From an uncultured Anaerolineales bacterium (GTDB taxonomy: Bacteria; Chloroflexota; Anaerolineae; Anaerolineales; UBA4823), in contig CALFWB010000018.1 in the NCBI GenBank assembly GCA_937928795.1, forward strand, positions 1-59,778: 59,778 nt of DNA, read 5' to 3'. Shown here one piece after another: positions 27,635 through 36,799 of the stretch; positions within the stretch are counted from its first letter, which is position 1, and every line of letters begins with the position of its first letter. A program made the position numbers and the translations under genes. The notes under the pieces are model-generated. The model worked only from the letters and a program-made list of their open reading frames with translations, was not told the DNA's origin and ran no database searches.

Positions 27635-27643
27635 TGATATACT
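27635..27643 (+). promoter_or_regulatory. extended -10 promoter of hemW
   Basis: TGATATACT contains TG, one base and TATACT (27638-27643). The hemW ATG follows after 8 bases. This matches, base for base over TGATATACTC and in spacing, the element in front of the gene at 5798. A GGAG directly before the ATG is too close to be a normal ribosome-binding site. Confidence 0.55.
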
Positions 27644-27651
27644 CATGGAGT

Positions 27652-28839
27652 ATGAATACGGCTGTTTATATTCATATTCCCTTTTGTGCCCAGCGGTGTA
27701 GTTATTGTGATTTTAATACTTATGCCGGCTTGGATAACCTAATCCCTGCTTATGTCCAAGCGGTTTGTCAAGAGATTGAAATGGTGGGACAGAGTCTACC
27801 GTCGTCCTATTCCAAGAAATTCCACACCGTTTATTTTGGCGGTGGAACCCCTTCTTTACTCTCACCCGAGGATATTCAGAAGATTTTGATTGCGCTAGAG
27901 CGCAATTTGGGTTTTGATGAGAACGTGGAAATCAGTTTGGAAGCAAATCCGGGAACGCTGTCTTTGGAAAAAATGAAAGCCTATGTAGATATTGGCATTA
28001 ACCGCTTGAGTCTTGGCTTTCAATCGGCAAATGAACATGAATTACGCCTTTTGGGGCGGATACACACGCTGGATGATGTTCTCAAATCCGTTGAGTTTGC
28101 GCGTTTGGCTGGGTTACGCAATCTTAACCTCGATCTGATCTATGGCTTGCCGGGTCAATCGCTCGCCGAATGGCGACATACTTTGCAGGTTGCCTTATCT
28201 TTGGACGTTGAACACCTTTCCCTCTATAGCCTTACGATTGAAGAAGGGACATCGTTGAATGCCCAGATTCTTCAAGGACAATTACCTTATCCCGATTCGG
28301 ATTTTGCGGCCGATTGTTATGAATTGGCGCGAGAGAGGCTGGCGAGTTGTGGATATTTGCATTACGAAATTTCCAACTGGGCAAAAAAAAGGAGTGGAGA
28401 GGAAATCTATTTTTGTCGCCATAATTTGCAGTATTGGAAAAATCGAGAATATTTTGGCTTTGGCGCAGGAGCGCATGGGTTTGTGAATGGATTTCGGTTG
28501 GTGAACGCGCTTCATCCTTCAACATACATCGAGAAAATGATTTTAGCCCAGTCTTATCCTTTTCCTCTTTCCGCAGCAACGGTAATTGCGCATCCAATCA
28601 ACCGGGAGGAAGAGATGCGCGATACCGTTTTGCTGGGTTTGCGCCTGGTGGAGCAGGGAGTCGGTGACCTGGAATTTGCACAGCGTTTTGGCAAAACATT
28701 GACCCAAGCCTTCCCTAGAGAAATCCACCGATTATTGAGGAAAAGGTTAGTTGAATGGATCGAGACTGACCAACGCAGGTTGAGGCTAACCCGTTTTGGG
28801 CAGTTGTTAGGGAATCAAGCCTTTATAGAGTTCGTGTAA
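27652..28839 (+). CDS. hemW: radical SAM heme chaperone HemW-like protein
   Basis: This radical-SAM protein of the HemN/HemW family has 395 residues. The iron-sulfur motif is CAQRCSYCDFN (C-x3-C-x2-C followed by DF). The phenylalanine in place of a fourth cysteine is typical of HemW (heme trafficking) and not HemN. VYFGGGTPSLLSPE, EISLEANPGTL and RLSLGFQSANEHEL are further family signatures. The start at 27652 puts the Fe-S motif near residue 11 as expected; 11 additional codons upstream are part of the promoter. It converges with the prenyl synthase gene. Confidence 0.9.
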   Translation: MNTAVYIHIPFCAQRCSYCDFNTYAGLDNLIPAYVQAVCQEIEMVGQSLPSSYSKKFHTVYFGGGTPSLLSPEDIQKILIALERNLGFDENVEISLEANPGTLSLEKMKAYVDIGINRLSLGFQSANEHELRLLGRIHTLDDVLKSVEFARLAGLRNLNLDLIYGLPGQSLAEWRHTLQVALSLDVEHLSLYSLTIEEGTSLNAQILQGQLPYPDSDFAADCYELARERLASCGYLHYEISNWAKKRSGEEIYFCRHNLQYWKNREYFGFGAGAHGFVNGFRLVNALHPSTYIEKMILAQSYPFPLSAATVIAHPINREEEMRDTVLLGLRLVEQGVGDLEFAQRFGKTLTQAFPREIHRLLRKRLVEWIETDQRRLRLTRFGQLLGNQAFIEFV

Positions 28840-28845
28840 GGCTAT

Positions 28846-29862
28846 TTATTGGATCCGCTCACTCATTTGAGCGGCGATTTGGGTTAGCGCCTCAAAGGCT
28901 AAGCCAACCGGATGGGCTGCATCGAGTTCCATCAGCGCTTGCTGGGTGAGACGCTGGGCTTCTGCCTGAGTCGCTGCCCGGATGCCTTCCTCTTCAAGCC
29001 ATGCTGCCAATTCAACGACTTCATCTGGTTGGATGTGACCTTCCCGCCAACGTTTGGCAAAAGCGCCGTTGGCCTCAAGACCTAAGATCACCGGGTAGGT
29101 CTTCTTGCCGCTGAGCAGGTCTGAGGAGGCCGATTTCCCGGTTAAGGCTTCGTCTCCCCAAATTCCGAGTAAATCATCCACAACTTGAAAAGCCAGTCCG
29201 AGGAATTTGCCAAATTGGCGGAAATGGTTTTGACGAAGTGGGTTGCAATTTGCAAGGAGTGAACCGAGGTGAGCACTGGTGGCAAAGAGCGCTGCCGTTT
29301 TCCCTTCAATCATGGTCAGATATTCTTCGAGAGAGATTTCGGATCGGTTCTCAAAGGTGATATCTAGGAATTGACCTTGGGTCAATTGAAGACAAGTCTC
29401 CAAAAGGAGTTTAGCAGATTGCAAGATCATCTCGATTGGTAGAGAGTCGGATAGACGATGAAGCGCAAGATGGCTTAGGGTGAATAGGGCATCCCCGGCA
29501 TTGACTCCTTGGGATAACCCCCATTTTGCCCATACCGTCAAGCGCCCTCGCCGATAATGGCTGTTGTCTTCAATGTCGTCATGGATCAGAGAGAAGTTGT
29601 GGACAAATTCAACGGCTGCGGCGGCAGGTACGGCTTTTTGCCAATCTCCCCCACCGGCTGCGGTACACAGGAGTAAGATCGTCGGCCGAATACGCTTGCC
29701 GGTGGCTTTCGGCCCTGCTCCTTCACCAACCCAACCCATGTGATAGGCTAGCATTTCATGATATTGTTGGTAAGGGGGTTGAGCTAGACTCTCTAACTGT
29801 GTCTGGAGCTCATTTTCAAGCACTATTCGCATCGTGTGAGTCAATTCATCGGGAGTTGACAT
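28846..29862 (-). CDS. trans-isoprenyl diphosphate synthase
   Basis: This enzyme elongates allylic diphosphates with IPP (probably to C15-C20 or longer). The 338 residues contain the first Asp-rich motif DDIED (95-99, in FSLIHDDIEDNSHYRRG), GKRIRPTILLL and a second motif VVDDLLGIWGD in which the usual last Asp of DDxxD is displaced. GKSASSDLLSGKKTYPV is also typical. Chain length cannot be read reliably. It starts 2 bp after the isomerase that supplies its substrate, so the pair forms an operon. Confidence 0.9.
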   Translation of the reverse strand: MSTPDELTHTMRIVLENELQTQLESLAQPPYQQYHEMLAYHMGWVGEGAGPKATGKRIRPTILLLCTAAGGGDWQKAVPAAAAVEFVHNFSLIHDDIEDNSHYRRGRLTVWAKWGLSQGVNAGDALFTLSHLALHRLSDSLPIEMILQSAKLLLETCLQLTQGQFLDITFENRSEISLEEYLTMIEGKTAALFATSAHLGSLLANCNPLRQNHFRQFGKFLGLAFQVVDDLLGIWGDEALTGKSASSDLLSGKKTYPVILGLEANGAFAKRWREGHIQPDEVVELAAWLEEEGIRAATQAEAQRLTQQALMELDAAHPVGLAFEALTQIAAQMSERIQ

Positions 29863-29864
29863 CT

Positions 29865-30893
29865 CTATGCCACCTTTAGTTGGAGGTTGCGTAATTCTTC
29901 AATCGATTTTACCCCTGCTGCGAACATGGTGATTTGAATTTCTCTTTTCAGCTCGTTGATCGTTTCGATGGTGTCGGCTAAAGAACGGGCGGCGGCTTTA
30001 AGAAACGGAGATGCCATGGCGCCTAAGTTGGCTCCCAAAGCAAGACACTTGGCAATCTCAATGCCATTTCTCAAACCACCTGAGGCAATAATGGGAAGAG
30101 AAGGATGGAGAGCACGGATGGTTTTGATACATTCCGCGGTTGGAATTCCCCAGTCAATAAAATGAGAAGCAATACGGGCAGCGCTTTCGGAACGGGCGCG
30201 ATACATCTCAACTTGCGACCAAGAAGTACCGCCTGCTCCGGCGACATCGATCGCGGCAACCCCTGCTTCGATAAGCATTTTGGCGGTTCGCTGTGAGATT
30301 CCCCAGCCCACCTCCTTTACAATCACCGGAACGGGCAGAGAATGACAAACCATGGCGATTTTATCGATCAAGTTTTCAAAGCGGGTATCTCCTTCGGGTT
30401 GAAGCGCTTCTTGAAGCGGGTTTAGGTGAAGAACGAGAGCATCTGCCTCGATCATCTCTACAGCTTTTTTACATTCGTCAATCCCATATCGATAATTGAG
30501 TTGGATGGCGCCCAGATTAGCAAAGAGAAGAATGTGAGGAGCGACCTGACGCACTTGAAACGTATAGGCTAATTCAGGGTGTTCAATGGCAGCCCGTTGA
30601 GAGCCAAGCCCCATGGCAATTTGAGTTTGCTCGGCAGCTTCTGCAAGGATCAAGTTTATTTGGGCCGCTTCCACGCTCCCGCCAGTCATCGATGAAATGA
30701 GGATTGGTGCAGCGAGGGACTTGTTAAGGAAGATGGTTTGCGTGTCCACATCTTCGAGGTTACATTCTGGTAGGGCTTGATGTTCAAAGCGATATTTTTC
30801 CAAGCCGGTTGTAATGGCAGATTGAACGTCCTCGCGCAAGTTAATGCGGATATGATCGGATTTCCGTTGACTAATCGGCGTAACTTTCTTCAT
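29865..30893 (-). CDS. fni: type 2 isopentenyl-diphosphate delta-isomerase
   Basis: This FMN-dependent enzyme interconverts IPP and DMAPP. The 342 residues show [10 protein letters not shown] at the N-terminus, [64 protein letters not shown] and [10 protein letters not shown], which together define the type 2 (Idi-2) family. AGGA lies about ten bases before the ATG. It is divergent from acpP and followed by the prenyl synthase. Confidence 0.94.
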   Translation of the reverse strand: MKKVTPISQRKSDHIRINLREDVQSAITTGLEKYRFEHQALPECNLEDVDTQTIFLNKSLAAPILISSMTGGSVEAAQINLILAEAAEQTQIAMGLGSQRAAIEHPELAYTFQVRQVAPHILLFANLGAIQLNYRYGIDECKKAVEMIEADALVLHLNPLQEALQPEGDTRFENLIDKIAMVCHSLPVPVIVKEVGWGISQRTAKMLIEAGVAAIDVAGAGGTSWSQVEMYRARSESAARIASHFIDWGIPTAECIKTIRALHPSLPIIASGGLRNGIEIAKCLALGANLGAMASPFLKAAARSLADTIETINELKREIQITMFAAGVKSIEELRNLQLKVA

Positions 30894-30948
30894 GGGGCGG
30901 TGTTCCTGATAAAGAGATTACTCCTGTCGTAGATTCTTTTTTGAGAAC

Positions 30949-30976
30949 TTGACAGATTCTAAGCTGGGTATACAAT
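30949..30976 (+). promoter_or_regulatory. acpP promoter with palindrome over the -10
   Basis: A perfect TTGACA (30949-30954) and TACAAT (30971-30976) are spaced by 16 bp. A perfect 6-bp inverted repeat GGGTAT-ACA-ATACCC (30966-30980) covers the -10 and could be an operator. The first 11 bases equal those of the trpB2 promoter. Confidence 0.7.
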
Positions 30977-31005
30977 ACCCAAAATTTGTTTTGGAGGAAG
31001 CATCC

Positions 31006-31248
31006 ATGTCAGATACATATGAAAAAGTCAAAGCCATTATTGTGGAGTTGCTCGGGGTTGATGAGTCAAAAGTGACTCCAGAAGCTCGTTTTCGAGAAGA
31101 TTTAGAGGCCGACTCTTTGGATTTGGTTGAGCTCATTATGGAATTTGAAGACAAATTCGGCGGGCAGATTTCGGATGAAGATGCCCAAAAGATCACAACA
31201 GTAGGAGAGGCGGTCAAATATATCGAAGAGCACATGGAAAAACACTAA
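31006..31248 (+). CDS. acpP: acyl carrier protein
   Basis: ACP carries fatty-acyl intermediates on a phosphopantetheine arm. The 80-residue acidic protein has the modification site [16 protein letters not shown], with Ser37 as attachment residue. The ATG at 31006 is preceded by TTGGAGGAAGC. An in-frame ATG at 30949 coincides with the promoter -35 and is not the start. The gene stands alone between its own promoter and a strong terminator, with no fab genes adjacent. Confidence 0.96.
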   Translation: MSDTYEKVKAIIVELLGVDESKVTPEARFREDLEADSLDLVELIMEFEDKFGGQISDEDAQKITTVGEAVKYIEEHMEKH

Positions 31249-31270
31249 AGAGAAGCACGAAATTTTTTCA

Positions 31271-31312
31271 GGGCTGTCCGCTGGCAATAGTCTCTTGGAC
31301 AGCCCCTTTTTT
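31271..31312 (+). terminator. intrinsic terminator after acpP
   Basis: A 9-bp stem GGGCTGTCC/GGACAGCCC (31271-31279 with 31297-31305) with a 17-base loop is followed by CTTTTTT. It also lies just behind the convergent sucD. Confidence 0.9.
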
Positions 31313-31322
31313 GTAATGGCGC

Positions 31323-32192
31323 TTAGATTTTCGTTAATAAATCCGGGATTTCTTCGGGGTGACGAGCAACTTTAGCCCCGGCATCTTGAAGGGCTCGGAT
31401 TTTGTCTTTAGCTAACCCCGATCCTCCTTCAATGATTGCGCCGGCGTGCCCCATGCGTTTGCCAGGTGGCGCGGTTTGTCCGGCAATAAAACCAACCACC
31501 GGTTTGGTCATTCGACTGGCAATGAATTCGGCAGCTTTTTCTTCGTCGGTTCCGCCAATTTCGCCAATCAGCACCACCTGTTCGGTGTGAGGATCATCCT
31601 CAAACATCGCCAAGACATCGATAAAGTTCGTGCCATTAATCGGGTCACCTCCGATGCCGACACAAGTACTAACCCCAATTCGGCGTAATTTCAAGGCGTA
31701 AAGCACCTCATAGGTTAGCGTTCCCGAGCGGGATACAATGCCCACGTTGCCCGGAACGGAAATGTCACCGGGGATAATCCCTACTTTGGATTGTCCAGGG
31801 GATAGCAAACCGGGGCAATTCGGTCCTACGAGACGGCACTTTTTCTGGTCAAGATAATTCCGCACGCGCATCATATCTTGCACCGGAATACCTTCGGTGA
31901 TACAGACAATCAGCGGGATTGCGGCATCGGCTGCTTCAAAAATCGCATCCGTTGCAAAACGGGCTGGCACAAAGATCACGCTGGTGTTGGCGCCGGTTGC
32001 TTCTACGGCGATACGGACCGAATCGAAAACGGGAATTTTTCCATCTAAAACCCATTCGCCGCCTTTGCCGGGGGTAACACCGGCAACGACCTGGGTGCCA
32101 TACGCGACCATCTGACGGGTGTGAAACATTCCTTCGTTTCCTGTGATGCCTTGAACAAGCAGGCGGGTGTTTTTATCGATTAAGATACTCAT
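31323..32192 (-). CDS. sucD: succinyl-CoA synthetase alpha subunit
   Basis: The alpha subunit of the TCA-cycle ligase that forms ATP or GTP from succinyl-CoA has 289 residues. Visible are the CoA-binding [38 protein letters not shown] and the phospho-histidine in [17 protein letters not shown]. Its ATG overlaps the sucC stop by 4 bp, so the two subunits are translationally coupled. Confidence 0.96.
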   Translation of the reverse strand: MSILIDKNTRLLVQGITGNEGMFHTRQMVAYGTQVVAGVTPGKGGEWVLDGKIPVFDSVRIAVEATGANTSVIFVPARFATDAIFEAADAAIPLIVCITEGIPVQDMMRVRNYLDQKKCRLVGPNCPGLLSPGQSKVGIIPGDISVPGNVGIVSRSGTLTYEVLYALKLRRIGVSTCVGIGGDPINGTNFIDVLAMFEDDPHTEQVVLIGEIGGTDEEKAAEFIASRMTKPVVGFIAGQTAPPGKRMGHAGAIIEGGSGLAKDKIRALQDAGAKVARHPEEIPDLLTKI

Positions 32193-33331
32193 TGGATAGC
32201 TCCTTTCGATGCGGCAACCGCTTTCTGGGCAGCATCCACCAAGGTCTCGGCAGTGATCATTTGGGCGGTTGCTAATATTTCCCGTCCTTCTTCTGCGTTT
32301 GTTCCCACAAGGCGAACGACCATTGGGACCTTTGGTTTGACTTCTTGCATTGCAGCCACGATACCATGCGCAACTTCATCACAACGGGTGATGCCACCGA
32401 ACACGTTGAGTAAAACGGCTTTGACATTTGGATCGCTAAGGATAATCCGAAAGGCTGCTGCTACCTTATCGGCATTGGCACCGCCGCCAATATCAAGAAA
32501 GTTCGCTGGGTTTCCTCCAAAGAGCTTAATAATATCCATGGTGGTCATCGCTAGCCCGGCGCCGTTGACCATACATCCGATATCCCCATCCAGTTTGATA
32601 AAGGATAAGCCATATTTTCGGGCTTCGATTTCAGAGGGAGCTTCGGCATCCAAGTCGCGCATTTCAGAAAACTCAGGGTGACGGAATAGGGCATTGTCAT
32701 CAATGATCATTTTGCCATCCAGCGCAATGAGTTGATTTTCGGCTGTAATGACTAAAGGGTTGATTTCGGCTAGCGTTGCGTCACATTCTGTGTAGACTTT
32801 CCAAAGTCCATGGGTGATGGCGATGAAGTTTTTCCAGTGGTCACGCGGCAAATCGATTCCGGCGGCGACATCGCGCGCTTGATAGTCACGCAACCCAAGT
32901 AAGGGATCAATGTGAACTTTGACAATCTTTTCAGGGCTTACTCGAGCCACTTCTTCGATATCTACACCGCCGGCTGCTGAAGCCATAATCACGGGTTTTC
33001 GAGCAGCGCGGTCGTTGGTGATGCCCAAGTAGATTTCGCTGCTAATATTTGCCGCTTCATCGACCAGAACCTTCCGAACCGGTAGCCCTTTGATTTCCAT
33101 GGAGAGGATTTGAGTGGCGAGCTCTTCGGCTTCGGTTGGGTTTTTGGCAAGGCGAATACCACCGGCTTTGCCTCTTCCGCCGACCAGAACTTGAGACTTA
33201 ATGACGACCTTACCACCTAGCTCTTCGGCAATTTGTTTTGCTTCTTGAGCTGTTGAGGCGACACGCCCCTTGGGAATGGGTATCCCGTAACGCGCAAAGA
33301 GTTGTTTCGACTGATATTCGTGTAGTTTCAT
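32189..33331 (-). CDS. sucC: succinyl-CoA synthetase beta subunit
   Basis: The beta (nucleotide-binding, ATP-grasp) subunit has 380 residues. It begins [20 protein letters not shown] and contains [53 protein letters not shown] and [13 protein letters not shown]. The ATG at 33331 has GGAG 8 bases upstream and is preferred to the TTG one codon earlier. A TATAAT at 33391-33386 on the minus strand, with a poor -35, may be its promoter. It is the first gene of sucCD. Confidence 0.96.
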   Translation of the reverse strand: MKLHEYQSKQLFARYGIPIPKGRVASTAQEAKQIAEELGGKVVIKSQVLVGGRGKAGGIRLAKNPTEAEELATQILSMEIKGLPVRKVLVDEAANISSEIYLGITNDRAARKPVIMASAAGGVDIEEVARVSPEKIVKVHIDPLLGLRDYQARDVAAGIDLPRDHWKNFIAITHGLWKVYTECDATLAEINPLVITAENQLIALDGKMIIDDNALFRHPEFSEMRDLDAEAPSEIEARKYGLSFIKLDGDIGCMVNGAGLAMTTMDIIKLFGGNPANFLDIGGGANADKVAAAFRIILSDPNVKAVLLNVFGGITRCDEVAHGIVAAMQEVKPKVPMVVRLVGTNAEEGREILATAQMITAETLVDAAQKAVAASKGAIQ

Positions 33332-33394
33332 CAATTGTTCTCCATCTGGATCGTTTTTAGATTAGATAAGCTCCCTTGTATTTATATTATAGCT

Positions 33395-36300
33395 TCATGG
33401 GATGGAAAAGTGCAGGATTTGACCCCTACCGGCGTCGGTTACCCATAATCCCCCGCTTGGGTCAACTGCGACTGAGGCGGGCAGAGTAAAAGCGGCAGCC
33501 CCTTGACCGGCCTCTCCCCAATATTGCAGGAAATCGCCGTTGGCATTGAACTGGAGGATACGGAAGCCTTCAGGATCGGTGCAGTAAACGAAATTATTGC
33601 CATCGACAGCTAGATAGGGCTTGTTATCGAGTGATTGACCATACCAGCCAAAGATTTCCCAACTGGTCTGGAAAACGAAGTTCAATTGTTCATCAATTGT
33701 GAAAACTTGAATGCGTTGATTCCAGGTGTCGGCAACGTAAAGTCGCCCATCTGGACCAAAGGCTAAGCCAACCGGTTCGTCGAATTGGCCGGGTAAGAGT
33801 CCGCCTTGACCGTATGATGTAAGATAGTTTCCTTCGGAGTCAAAAACCACAATGCGCTTGTTGCCGGTGTCGGAGATATACACTCGGTTTTCTTGATCAA
33901 TGGCAATATCACGAGGACCCCAGAAAGCCGTGGGCGTTTCGGCTTGACCAAAATATCCCCACTGCGTGACAAATTGCCCTTCAGCGGTAAATTTTTGGAT
34001 GCGGTGGTTCCATGTGTCGGCAACATACACAAAGCCCTCTTGGTCGATAGCGATTCCCCAGGGTTGATTAAAGGTCCCAGCGGGGGCATTTCCGCTGGTT
34101 ATGTCGCTAAAGGTGCCCCACAAATGCAAGACTTTGCCGCTGCTATCGAGATGTTGCACTCTGTGATTTTCTGTATCGACAACGTAGAGGCTGCCATCGG
34201 GTGCAACCGCCAAATCGCGCGGGCGTTGAAAGAACCCAGGCTCTGTGCCGCTGCCTCCTAGAATCTTATCAGCTTGAATTTTGGCTTCTTTTCCCTCATA
34301 AGGATCAGCCGGGATGTTGACTTCGGCTGGCATACTTCCGTAGTTCCACAAGGAGGCGACAATATCTTTGCGGATGTAAAGTCTCATGCGGCTGGAAGGA
34401 TACCAATTGGTGAGGCTCATGTCTTTGCCGGTCAATTGACCATAGAGGGTGTAATCGCGGTTTAGCCAGATTTCAAAGATGGCTTGGCGCATGGCGGGGT
34501 TACTGATCGCCTCGCCAATCCTTTGCCAAGTGAGGTCAAAATAATCTTGGTTGGGCCACCACAAGCGGATGAAATCGTAGCGGTGATAGGCTTGTCCGAC
34601 AACAGCCTCGATCTTTCCATAGTTCTTCTCGCCGACCAAGATAATTGGTGCATTGCGCAACTCCCGCGTTGGAGCGTCACCGTAATATTGCTGGTTGGGA
34701 TAATTGCGCAGATACCACCAATAAGGGTAAGTGGTTTCGTCGTCATAAGCGACGCGGATGGCAAGTCCTCCGGTGGTACGGCGCGAGATTTCTTCAATTT
34801 GTTCGAGAATGTCTTTGGGTCCTCGGGCAGAATGCGCGTAGACAAGATACTCGGTTGCGTTGTCGTAGTTGATGAAGGATGCCAATACGCTGGTGTGAAT
34901 CGTAAGGATAGAAAGGATGATAAAGATGGTGATTAGGCAAACTTTTAGCGCCTCCGAGGGTTGCCAAGTGCGGAATGCCCAATAGAGGTACCCGCCGCTG
35001 AGAATGGTAAACAGTAGGGCGCTCAAGAAAGAGGTTGTTGCTTGGAGTTGCTCCAGTTCTTTCCCTCGAAAGGGTGGGGTTGTCCCAAGAGCCAAATAGA
35101 AGGTCATGAAGAGGGAGGCTATAAATACGATGAAGATGAGGGAGAGCAACCATCCTCGCTGACGGAAGACATATTTCCAACGGATTGACTCCAACACTTT
35201 CCCGATTCCCCACGAGGTCAGGATGATCATCGGCAGGGTGATATGAAATGTGAGCCAGGGCATTTTCTCGCCGGCTATGGTATAGGCGACCAAGCTGGTG
35301 AAAGACCAATAGAGGAAAAAGTAGAAAGTTTGGTGATCAGTTTGAGCTAAGCTTTGCCTTCTTGATCTGGAGTCGCCCTGCCTATGCTCAACGACTTGTT
35401 TTGCGATCGGTTTAGGCCTTTGTTTCCATAGGTAATAAAAGATAGCGAAAAGAGCCCCGATGAGTGGGAGGTATTCGTAAATGGGAAGTTGCACTAGACC
35501 ATAGTAATACCAAGGCTGGCTGCCGCGGTTGACCCCTTGTTGATCGAGCCAATATCCAAGCGAGCCCACTAAACCAGTAAAAATTCCAAAACCATTGGTG
35601 AAAATCGTGGAGTAAAACAGCACAAAGATGGAATAAAAAACTGTTGTATTGATTAACCATGTCCTCGGACGCCATGCCAAGCCAATAGCAATAGCTATCA
35701 GGCTGAGCAGCACGACAAAACTTGCCACAAATAAAATGTTCTGAGTGGAAGTGTAGTCGATCGGATCCCGCCCAAGGAACTTCACGGGGAAGGGGGCGAG
35801 CATGGGTAAAACTTGAGTGCCCAAGAGGATCGCTAGATCAAAGGTTGGTTCTTTTAACAAAGCTTGCCACGAGAACCCTCGAATAACGATAAAAATACAA
35901 GCGAGTAGTCCGAAGATGGCGACGGCAATCAAAACAATTGTGGCGGTCGAGATGATTGGAACGGAGGAGGGTTGCTCGATGGAAATATTGGGTTGTTGAG
36001 GAGTTTCCCGGGCGTTCTGCTCGATCAGGGTAAGTCCTGCAGCAAGAGAAAGAAAGAGCAAAGAAGCAATCAGGATACTCAAAAACAACGTTCGATATGA
36101 GTCATTTTGCCATGGTCTTTTAGATAACGTAAAAATGAGGGATAGGGCTAGGTAGATCAAGGCTTGGGCAGTGTAGATGAAAGCCGTCTCTTTGGATATG
36201 AAATGTAAAACGGAAGCAATAGTTACCCAAAGCAGATAACGCGGTTGTTGAGAGTTCAGGTAGTTTAGCATTCCCCACCAAAAGAGAACGGCAAAAAAAC

Positions 36301-36799
36301 CGATCAGCGCTTCATTGCGAGCATAGCGTCCATAATACAAGACATAAGGGGAGATGAGGAGGAGAAATGCGCCTACGAGGGTTCCGAACCTTCCTAGAAT
36401 GTTGCGATAGTACCAGAGAAAGAAGACGGTTAAAACGCTCAGCGTTGCTGCCGGCACCCTTGCGCTGAAGTCATTATCTCCAAACAGGAAATAGCTCAAG
36501 GCAATCAGATGAAATTGAAGAGGACCATGGGTAATCGGGTCGTGACGATAACCCTTGCCTTGGGATAACAGCCACGAAAAGTAAACGTGCGAAGTTTCAT
36601 CGTGGCTCATCACGCGAAGACCCAAGATATAAAACCGGGTGAAGACGGTGAGAGCTAAAATACAAGCGATTAGGATAATTTCCCAGCGCGCAATGGGTTG
36701 CGATGGAGATACCACTGATGGGAGAGAAATGGGTTCTTGGCGCTCAGGTTGGTTAGGTAAGGACATGCTTATTCCTTCATCAGTAATTTCGGTTTTCAT
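33395..36799 (-). CDS. membrane glycosyltransferase (Agl23/TIGR03663-like) fused to NHL propeller
   Basis: This 1134-residue protein has two parts. The first 700 residues form a polytopic GT-C-like membrane domain with early motif SHDETSHVYFSWLLSQGKGYRHDPITH split by short loops (key residues D and E after the first helix, then DPITHGPLQF). From about 830 to the end there are at least five NHL repeats (GSLYVVDTENHRVQ, GFVYVADTWNHRIQKF, NRVYISDTGNKRIVVF, GRLYVADTWNQRIQVF), a beta propeller that would lie outside the membrane. This combination is known from the TIGR03663 family of Chloroflexi. Its sugar donor and target are unknown. The ATG at 36799 overlaps the channel gene stop (ATGA). An ATG at 36766 with AAGGA upstream is an alternative start. 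Confidence 0.85.
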   Translation of the reverse strand: MKTEITDEGISMSLPNQPERQEPISLPSVVSPSQPIARWEIILIACILALTVFTRFYILGLRVMSHDETSHVYFSWLLSQGKGYRHDPITHGPLQFHLIALSYFLFGDNDFSARVPAATLSVLTVFFLWYYRNILGRFGTLVGAFLLLISPYVLYYGRYARNEALIGFFAVLFWWGMLNYLNSQQPRYLLWVTIASVLHFISKETAFIYTAQALIYLALSLIFTLSKRPWQNDSYRTLFLSILIASLLFLSLAAGLTLIEQNARETPQQPNISIEQPSSVPIISTATIVLIAVAIFGLLACIFIVIRGFSWQALLKEPTFDLAILLGTQVLPMLAPFPVKFLGRDPIDYTSTQNILFVASFVVLLSLIAIAIGLAWRPRTWLINTTVFYSIFVLFYSTIFTNGFGIFTGLVGSLGYWLDQQGVNRGSQPWYYYGLVQLPIYEYLPLIGALFAIFYYLWKQRPKPIAKQVVEHRQGDSRSRRQSLAQTDHQTFYFFLYWSFTSLVAYTIAGEKMPWLTFHITLPMIILTSWGIGKVLESIRWKYVFRQRGWLLSLIFIVFIASLFMTFYLALGTTPPFRGKELEQLQATTSFLSALLFTILSGGYLYWAFRTWQPSEALKVCLITIFIILSILTIHTSVLASFINYDNATEYLVYAHSARGPKDILEQIEEISRRTTGGLAIRVAYDDETTYPYWWYLRNYPNQQYYGDAPTRELRNAPIILVGEKNYGKIEAVVGQAYHRYDFIRLWWPNQDYFDLTWQRIGEAISNPAMRQAIFEIWLNRDYTLYGQLTGKDMSLTNWYPSSRMRLYIRKDIVASLWNYGSMPAEVNIPADPYEGKEAKIQADKILGGSGTEPGFFQRPRDLAVAPDGSLYVVDTENHRVQHLDSSGKVLHLWGTFSDITSGNAPAGTFNQPWGIAIDQEGFVYVADTWNHRIQKFTAEGQFVTQWGYFGQAETPTAFWGPRDIAIDQENRVYISDTGNKRIVVFDSEGNYLTSYGQGGLLPGQFDEPVGLAFGPDGRLYVADTWNQRIQVFTIDEQLNFVFQTSWEIFGWYGQSLDNKPYLAVDGNNFVYCTDPEGFRILQFNANGDFLQYWGEAGQGAAAFTLPASVAVDPSGGLWVTDAGRGQILHFSIP

